A DNA stretch of 10,986 nt, taken from Desulfarculaceae bacterium (GTDB lineage Bacteria > Desulfobacterota > Desulfobacteria > Desulfobacterales > Desulfobacteraceae). The notes beneath the pieces were generated by a model. The model made no database searches and had not been told where the DNA came from. It saw nothing but the letters and a program-made list of their open reading frames with translations. The position numbers and the translations under genes are program-made. Where the stretch lies: the NCBI GenBank assembly GCA_021737205.1, contig JAIPEK010000049.1:1-10986 (forward strand), written 5' to 3'. Shown in pieces: positions 7,192 through 10,986 of the stretch (position 1 is its first letter; every line of letters starts with the position of its first letter).

Positions 7192-7240
7192 GGTACCCTT
7201 CCTGTTTAAATGAGCCGGTCCGGGGAGGATGAAGGGTACC
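7192..7240. repeat. 10-bp perfect inverted repeat upstream of the resB promoter
   Basis: GGTACCCTTC (7192-7201) and GAAGGGTACC (7231-7240) are exact inverted copies separated by 29 bp. The arms lie about 53-101 bp upstream of the predicted resB start and 24-73 bp after the stop of the small gene at 7265. There is no T tract after the right arm on either strand, so it is unlikely to be an intrinsic terminator. It could be a paired regulator site or an mRNA 3'-end stabilising hairpin. The rest of the 7041-7264 gap shows nothing gene-like. Confidence 0.55.
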
Positions 7241-7264
7241 TTTAAGGTGAGGGGAAAAAGAGCG

Positions 7265-7501
7265 TCAGGCCTGGTTTTTCCTTCTGTCTCCACCTTTTCG
7301 CCTGTCATTTTGATAAGAAAGGGATACAATCACACCGGTTCTTACACTCTGCCTTCTGTCATACTTTTTCTTTCTGCGCTCTTTCCGCCTTCTTCTCGAA
7401 TAAGCGGACGCACTTCTGTTGGGAAGCTTTCCGACCCTGTCGGTGTTGGGAACCGTATCATCAGTAACAGGTATGGTTTTGTATAAGATATTCATATCCA
7501 A
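7265..7501 (-). CDS. small basic protein with repeated DRR motifs, function unknown
   Basis: A 78-residue protein that I cannot name. The first 30 residues are neutral (MDMNILYKTIPVTDDTVPN), and the rest is strongly basic. A run YSRRRRKERRKKKYDRRQSV (34-53) is followed by a short hydrophobic piece, TGVIVSLSY (55-63), then NDRRKGGDRRK (65-75). DRR occurs three times. No signal peptide or transmembrane helix is evident, and the charge would suit binding of nucleic acid, acidic protein or membrane surface. An in-frame stop lies just upstream, so the start must be ATG 7501 or ATG 7495; AGGA precedes both, at 4 or 10 nt. It lies 70 nt after the hemerythrin gene on the same strand, in a plausible operon with hemL-mpl. 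The composition makes a spurious frame possible but less likely. Confidence 0.6.
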   Translation of the reverse strand: MDMNILYKTIPVTDDTVPNTDRVGKLPNRSASAYSRRRRKERRKKKYDRRQSVRTGVIVSLSYQNDRRKGGDRRKNQA

Positions 7502-7571
7502 TCCTGCGGTTACAAGGGTGTTATGAACAAACTCCTTTTGACTTAAGGATCGTCGTCACCGACCGAAAACT

Positions 7572-8033
7572 TTAATTTTGCCTGTCTGCCTCTTGTATAA
7601 ACCGGTTGATCCTCAGAAAAGGGACATAAAGCAGATCATGCTCTTTTATATGATCCACCAGCCAGTCATGCAATTCCCGGATACTTTCATAAGTCAGGTT
7701 CTCCTTGTCTTCGGAAACGATTCGCCTCATGCTGATGGTATGTTTTGTAAAATGCTTGTGCTCACCGGAATGAAGTTCAAGTTCCGGGTATTTGTTTTCC
7801 CTTAAAATCTCCTCTTCCCGTGAAAAGTAATACTTAGCATATTCATTGATCTCCGAAATCATGTTGGCACATTCTTTTGCCTCTGCATCGCTTTCTTTCA
7901 AATCGATCAGGGCATTGAACAGGGCAAACATTTTTTTCTGCAGATCGTCGATCTCCCTGAGATCCACACTGAGGTCTTCGGTCCATTCAAATTTTTCCAT
8001 TTCACCCATTATATTCTCCGTATTTCTATCCAT
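7572..8033 (-). CDS. hemerythrin-like protein lacking both second-iron histidines
   Basis: A 153-residue single-domain bacteriohemerythrin, normally a four-helix bundle with a di-iron site that binds O2 or stores iron. The fold signature is clear: W17, then IDDLQKKMF (28-36), YAKYYFSREEE (65-75), HSGEH (88-92), and DWLVDHIKEHDLLY (123-136). Aligned by eye with known bacteriohemerythrins, the ligands E73, H88, H92, H128 and D133 are kept, but the His of the usual QH motif is Gln32 and the His of the usual HFxxE motif is Tyr69. These two are the residues specific to the second, O2-binding iron. Predicted location is cytoplasmic, since there is no signal. The gene starts 11 nt after the mpl stop, with AGGA 7 nt before the ATG. 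A mononuclear metal site, a Tyr/Gln-ligated site or a purely structural role are all possible. Confidence 0.88.
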   Translation of the reverse strand: MDRNTENIMGEMEKFEWTEDLSVDLREIDDLQKKMFALFNALIDLKESDAEAKECANMISEINEYAKYYFSREEEILRENKYPELELHSGEHKHFTKHTISMRRIVSEDKENLTYESIRELHDWLVDHIKEHDLLYVPFLRINRFIQEADRQN

Positions 8034-8044
8034 TATGGTTCCTG

Positions 8045-9445
8045 TTATTCCTCCTGCAAGGCGTTTAAAAGCTTTGCATGTATGTTGTCAAAGCCGCCGT
8101 TCGACATGACCAGCAGCAAATCCCCTTTGCGGGCAGTTTCTTTCATATATTCTACGATATCATCCGTCCTGGTAAAATAATAAGCATTAACGCCCAGTCG
8201 GGAAACGGCTCCGGCCATTTTTTTTGCACACACTCTTTCCTCTTCCGGAATTTTTTCAATGGCGGAAGGCTCTTTGATACAGACCATATCGGCATTTAAA
8301 AAAGCCCGGGGGTATTGTTCCTGAAAAATTTTCCGCATGCTGGTATTGGTTCTCGGTTCAAATATGGCGATCACCCTGCCCTTCTTGTAAAAGGGTTTGA
8401 CCGCATTGACGGTTTCCCTGACAGCGGTAGGATGATGGGCGAAATCATCCATTACAGTGATGCCGTTTTTCACCCCCCGGACCTCCTGCCGCCTCTTGAT
8501 ACCGGAAAAGGTTTTCATGGATTTTCCCAGGGTTTCGGCCGGGATTCCGATTTCCTCGAGGGTACAGGCCGCGGCCAGGATATTGTTCATGTTGTGCATT
8601 CCTATCAGACTGGTTTCTATACCTGTTTTTCCGTGATCTCGCCATGCAATCTGAAACCCGGCGGTACCGGAGCCTGTCTGATATTGATCATATGATACCT
8701 CTGCTTCTTTGTGTCCGAATGTTTTCAACCGGCAGCGGGCGGTCCCTATAATCAGGTTGATGTTCGGGTCCGAGACCGGGGCGACCAGCAGGGATTGGGG
8801 GGAAAGGTTCCGGAAAAACTCTTGAAACACATGCTTGACATGATCCAGATCTGCAAATATGTCTGCATGATCAAACTCGATGCCGGTAACAATGGTGATG
8901 AAGGGATCATAATGCATGAATTTGGGCCCCTTGTCAAAAAAGGCCGTGTCATACTCATCCCCCTCAATCACGAAATATTCCCCGTCTCCCAGACGGTAGC
9001 TTGAGTCGAAATTTTTCACGATCCCGCCGATCAGAAACGAGGGATCCATTCCGGCTTCATGGAGCAGCCAGGCAATAATGGAAGCAGTGGTGGTTTTGCC
9101 GTGGGTTCCGCAGACCAGTATCACTTTTCTGTTCTGCACAACAAAGCGGAGGATCGCCCGGGGCATGGAAAGATACGGAACGGATTCCTCCATTACCCTG
9201 ACAGCTTCACAATTGTCTCTTCCGACTGCGTTCCCGACAATCACAAGATCCGGGCCGTAATCCAGATTGCGCCGGTTGTATCCCTCAAAGAGACAAATTC
9301 CCTTCTCGCGGAGGAAATCACTCATGGGCGGGTATACATTCTGATCGGAACCGGTGACTTCATACCCTTTGTCCTTGAGCATGCAGGCAAGGGGTCCCAT
9401 GCCGGTTCCGCAGGCCGCAATCAGGTGAATTTTCCGGACCGTCAT
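8045..9445 (-). CDS. mpl: Mpl, UDP-N-acetylmuramate:L-alanyl-gamma-D-glutamyl-meso-diaminopimelate ligase
   Basis: A cytoplasmic Mur-ligase-family enzyme that uses ATP to attach the recycled tripeptide L-Ala-D-Glu-mDAP to UDP-MurNAc, returning murein fragments to peptidoglycan synthesis. The N-terminal nucleotide-binding motif HLIAACGTGMGPLA (7-20), the ATP P-loop GTHGKTTT (113-120), the EGDEYDTAFFDKGPKFMHY segment (161-179) and DDFAHHPTA (333-341) closely follow E. coli Mpl and separate it from MurC. GDLLLVMSNGGFDNIHAKLL near the C-terminus also matches. At 466 residues it is about as long as the E. coli protein (457). Its ATG overlaps the hemL stop (ATGA), with only a weak ribosome site, so translation is probably coupled to hemL. 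Finding it between a heme-synthesis gene and a hemerythrin is unusual. Confidence 0.93.
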   Translation of the reverse strand: MTVRKIHLIAACGTGMGPLACMLKDKGYEVTGSDQNVYPPMSDFLREKGICLFEGYNRRNLDYGPDLVIVGNAVGRDNCEAVRVMEESVPYLSMPRAILRFVVQNRKVILVCGTHGKTTTASIIAWLLHEAGMDPSFLIGGIVKNFDSSYRLGDGEYFVIEGDEYDTAFFDKGPKFMHYDPFITIVTGIEFDHADIFADLDHVKHVFQEFFRNLSPQSLLVAPVSDPNINLIIGTARCRLKTFGHKEAEVSYDQYQTGSGTAGFQIAWRDHGKTGIETSLIGMHNMNNILAAACTLEEIGIPAETLGKSMKTFSGIKRRQEVRGVKNGITVMDDFAHHPTAVRETVNAVKPFYKKGRVIAIFEPRTNTSMRKIFQEQYPRAFLNADMVCIKEPSAIEKIPEEERVCAKKMAGAVSRLGVNAYYFTRTDDIVEYMKETARKGDLLLVMSNGGFDNIHAKLLNALQEE

Positions 9446-10731
9446 CTATTGATTCCCGACAGTACCTCGGATGCGGCCTGAATCGTCAGATCAATGTCTT
9501 TATCCGTGTGAGCGGTTGATGTGAAAATGGCCTCAAACTGGGAAGGCGCAAGATAAATCCCCTTTTCCAGCATGCCGTTATAGTACGCGGCAAACGTTTC
9601 CAGATCGGACTTTTTGGCGTCTTCAAAATTGGTTACATCACCGGAGTTGAAAAACACACCCGCCATGGCCCCGGCCATGGAAACGGATACACTTATGCCT
9701 GCATCTTCAGCCGCCTTTTTGATCCCGTTGACAAGTCTTTCGGTTTTGCTTTCAAGGTCGTCAAAAACCCCGTCCTTGCGCAATTCTTCAAGGGTTGCAA
9801 TCCCCGCGGCCATGGCAAGAGGATTTCCGGAAAGCGTACCCGCCTGGTACACATCCCCTTGCGGTGCGATCCTGCCCATAATGTCACTGGCTCCACCGTA
9901 TGCCCCCACCGGCATACCTCCCCCGATCACCTTGCCGAAACAGGTCAGGTCCGGCCGGATGCCGAACAATTCCTGGGCACAGCCGGGAGAAACCCTGAAC
10001 CCGGTCATGACTTCATCAAATATCAAAAGGCTTCCGTGCATTGATGTCTGTTCGCGCAATTCTTCAAGAAATCCTTTCTGCGGCATGACCATTCCCATGT
10101 TGCCTGCGACAGGCTCGACAATCACACAGGCCACCCGGTCTCCTTTTTCCTTCATAACGGATTTGAATCCCTCGATGTCGTTATACTTCAGGGACAGGGT
10201 GTTGGTGATAATCTCTTTTGGAACTCCCGGTGTTCCCGGAATATCAAGTGTCGCTACGCCGGAGCCGGCCGCCACCAGCAGTGTGTCCCCATGGCCGTGA
10301 TAACACCCGTCGAATTTGATGATGATGTCTCTGCCGGTATATGCCCTGGCCAGCCTTACCGCACTCATGGTGGCTTCTGTGCCGGAATTCACGAACCTGA
10401 TTTTCTCAACGGACGGGACCATCTCCGTGACCGTACGGGCGAGGATGGTTTCCAGTTCCGTGGGAGCACCGAAACTGGTGCCCTGCTTCAGCACCTTCTC
10501 CACCTGCTCGATTACCGAAGGATGCCGGTGGCCGAGAATCAAAGGTCCCCAGGAAAGCACATAATCAATGTAGCTGTTCCCGTCAACGTCCGTCATACGC
10601 GCCCCCCGGGCGCGTTCAATAAACAGCGGCCTTCCCCCGACGGAGCTGCATGCCCTGGCAGGAGAATTCACACCGCCCGGTATATATTGCTCCGCCTCCT
10701 TGTACATTTTTACCGACTTCGAGTTATCCAT
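9442..10731 (-). CDS. hemL: HemL, glutamate-1-semialdehyde 2,1-aminomutase
   Basis: This PLP-dependent cytoplasmic enzyme converts glutamate-1-semialdehyde to 5-aminolevulinate, the last step of the C5 route to tetrapyrroles (heme, siroheme, cobalamin). It has 429 residues, close to the 426 of E. coli. The PLP-binding lysine is K267 in CFGKVIGGGMPVGAYGG. Other family motifs are YIPGGVNSPARA (16-27), FVNSGTEATMSAVRLARA (113-130), KFDGCYHGHGD (139-149) and LIFDEVMTGFR (236-246). AGGG lies 8 nt before the ATG. It heads a run with mpl, which it overlaps by 4 nt, and is divergent from tRNA-Lys. Demand for heme and siroheme is high in a sulfate reducer, which fits the cytochrome genes further down. 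Confidence 0.96.
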   Translation of the reverse strand: MDNSKSVKMYKEAEQYIPGGVNSPARACSSVGGRPLFIERARGARMTDVDGNSYIDYVLSWGPLILGHRHPSVIEQVEKVLKQGTSFGAPTELETILARTVTEMVPSVEKIRFVNSGTEATMSAVRLARAYTGRDIIIKFDGCYHGHGDTLLVAAGSGVATLDIPGTPGVPKEIITNTLSLKYNDIEGFKSVMKEKGDRVACVIVEPVAGNMGMVMPQKGFLEELREQTSMHGSLLIFDEVMTGFRVSPGCAQELFGIRPDLTCFGKVIGGGMPVGAYGGASDIMGRIAPQGDVYQAGTLSGNPLAMAAGIATLEELRKDGVFDDLESKTERLVNGIKKAAEDAGISVSVSMAGAMAGVFFNSGDVTNFEDAKKSDLETFAAYYNGMLEKGIYLAPSQFEAIFTSTAHTDKDIDLTIQAASEVLSGINR

Positions 10732-10786
10732 GATTCATCCCTTTTCGATTGTTGTCTCTACTATCATGTATTTTTATAAATCAGTA

Positions 10787-10816
10787 AGTATATCAAACAG
10801 ATGATTTGCCGGTCAA
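10787..10816 (-). promoter_or_regulatory. sigma-70-type promoter for hemL-mpl
   Basis: On the minus strand, TTGACC (10816-10811, 5 of 6) and TATACT (10792-10787, 5 of 6) are separated by 18 nt, with TGA directly before the -10 giving an extended motif. The start would be near 10780, leaving a leader of about 50 nt before the hemL ATG. It is back to back with the tRNA-Lys promoter. Confidence 0.6.
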
Positions 10817-10834
10817 TATATTTAAAAAAAATCG

Positions 10835-10863
10835 TTGACACTACCCCGGATCACTGGTATTTA
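10835..10863 (+). promoter_or_regulatory. promoter for tRNA-Lys
   Basis: TTGACA (10835-10840, perfect -35) and TATTTA (10858-10863, 4 of 6) are separated by 17 nt, with TGG before the -10. The start would lie near 10870, about 13 nt before the mature tRNA 5' end. No GC-rich discriminator is evident between the -10 and the expected start. Confidence 0.6.
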
Positions 10864-10882
10864 TTTGCGTGTTTCAAACAAA

Positions 10883-10958
10883 GGGCCGTTAGCTCAATTG
10901 GTAGAGCAACTGACTCTTAATCAGTAGGTCCGGGGTTCGATCCCCTGACGGCCCACCA
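10883..10958 (+). tRNA. tRNA-Lys (anticodon CTT)
   Basis: A full cloverleaf can be folded by hand. The acceptor is GGGCCGT with ACGGCCC, followed by discriminator A and an encoded CCA. The D arm is GCTC/GAGC, the anticodon stem ACTGA/TCAGT with loop CTCTTAA, the variable loop has 5 nt, and the T arm is CGGGG/CCCTG (one G-T pair) with loop TTCGATC. Anticodon CTT at 10916-10918 reads the lysine codon AAG. The gene is 76 nt including CCA. The 28 nt after it, to the window end, show no recognisable terminator or second tRNA. Confidence 0.97.
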
Positions 10959-10986
10959 ACAACGACAAGGGTTTTCAGCTTTATGG

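Noticed and set aside
7147..7329. A 60-codon minus-strand frame overlapping the small DRR gene, and within it a 12-codon ATG frame at 7188
   Set aside because: The frame crosses the inverted repeat, conflicts with the better-supported 7265-7501 gene, and lacks a ribosome site at a usable distance.
9614..10300. A 228-codon open frame on the plus strand, opposite hemL
   Set aside because: hemL is unambiguous on the other strand, and the antisense protein is low in recognisable motifs.
10883..10986. tRNA-Lys as an integration site for a mobile element
   Set aside because: No integrase, no direct repeat of the tRNA 3' end and no change of composition are visible. Only 28 nt follow the tRNA.
1..10986. 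CRISPR array, insertion sequence or phage region
   Set aside because: No regularly spaced repeats, transposase, integrase or terminal inverted repeats were found. Every gene fits a normal chromosomal context.

Overview
The window reads as the chromosome of an anaerobic, sulfate-reducing member of the Desulfobacterota; a Desulfobacterales-type organism is my guess. The main reason is a complete gene order for the Qrc menaquinone reductase complex (qrcA-qrcB-qrcC-qrcD), a membrane complex known from sulfate reducers that passes periplasmic electrons from cytochrome c3 to menaquinone. System II (ResB/CcsB) cytochrome c maturation fits the same picture. All protein genes lie on the minus strand, so the biological reading order runs from high to low coordinates. 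A single tRNA gene lies on the plus strand at the right edge.

Right part (10986 to about 7265). tRNA-Lys(CTT) and hemL are divergent, with back-to-back promoters separated by an A-rich block. hemL (glutamate-1-semialdehyde aminomutase, tetrapyrrole synthesis) overlaps mpl (murein tripeptide ligase) by 4 nt. mpl is followed after 11 nt by a short hemerythrin-like gene, then after 70 nt by a small, very basic gene of unknown function with repeated DRR motifs. This looks like one transcription unit. The hemerythrin has lost exactly the two histidines that normally hold the second iron.

Middle (about 7264 to 4828). A spacer holds a 10-bp inverted repeat and a good sigma-70-type promoter with an extended -10. 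These precede resB and ccsB, which overlap by 4 nt and form the System II heme lyase that attaches heme to exported c-type cytochromes.

Left part (4827 to 1). The 300-bp gap upstream of qrcA holds a near-consensus promoter and a leader of about 255 nt full of inverted repeats. These include a geometrically reasonable H-type pseudoknot that competes with a downstream hairpin, and a weak terminator-like hairpin with a T tract. No known riboswitch class was recognised. qrcA, qrcB, qrcC and qrcD follow with short gaps, and qrcD runs off the left edge. Here QrcA has five CxxCH heme motifs, whereas the purified Desulfovibrio vulgaris complex was reported to bind six hemes.

Taken together the window supplies heme precursor (hemL), heme attachment (resB-ccsB) and a major heme and Fe-S consumer (qrc). 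The best candidates for undescribed biology are the qrcA leader RNA, the altered hemerythrin and the DRR-repeat small protein.
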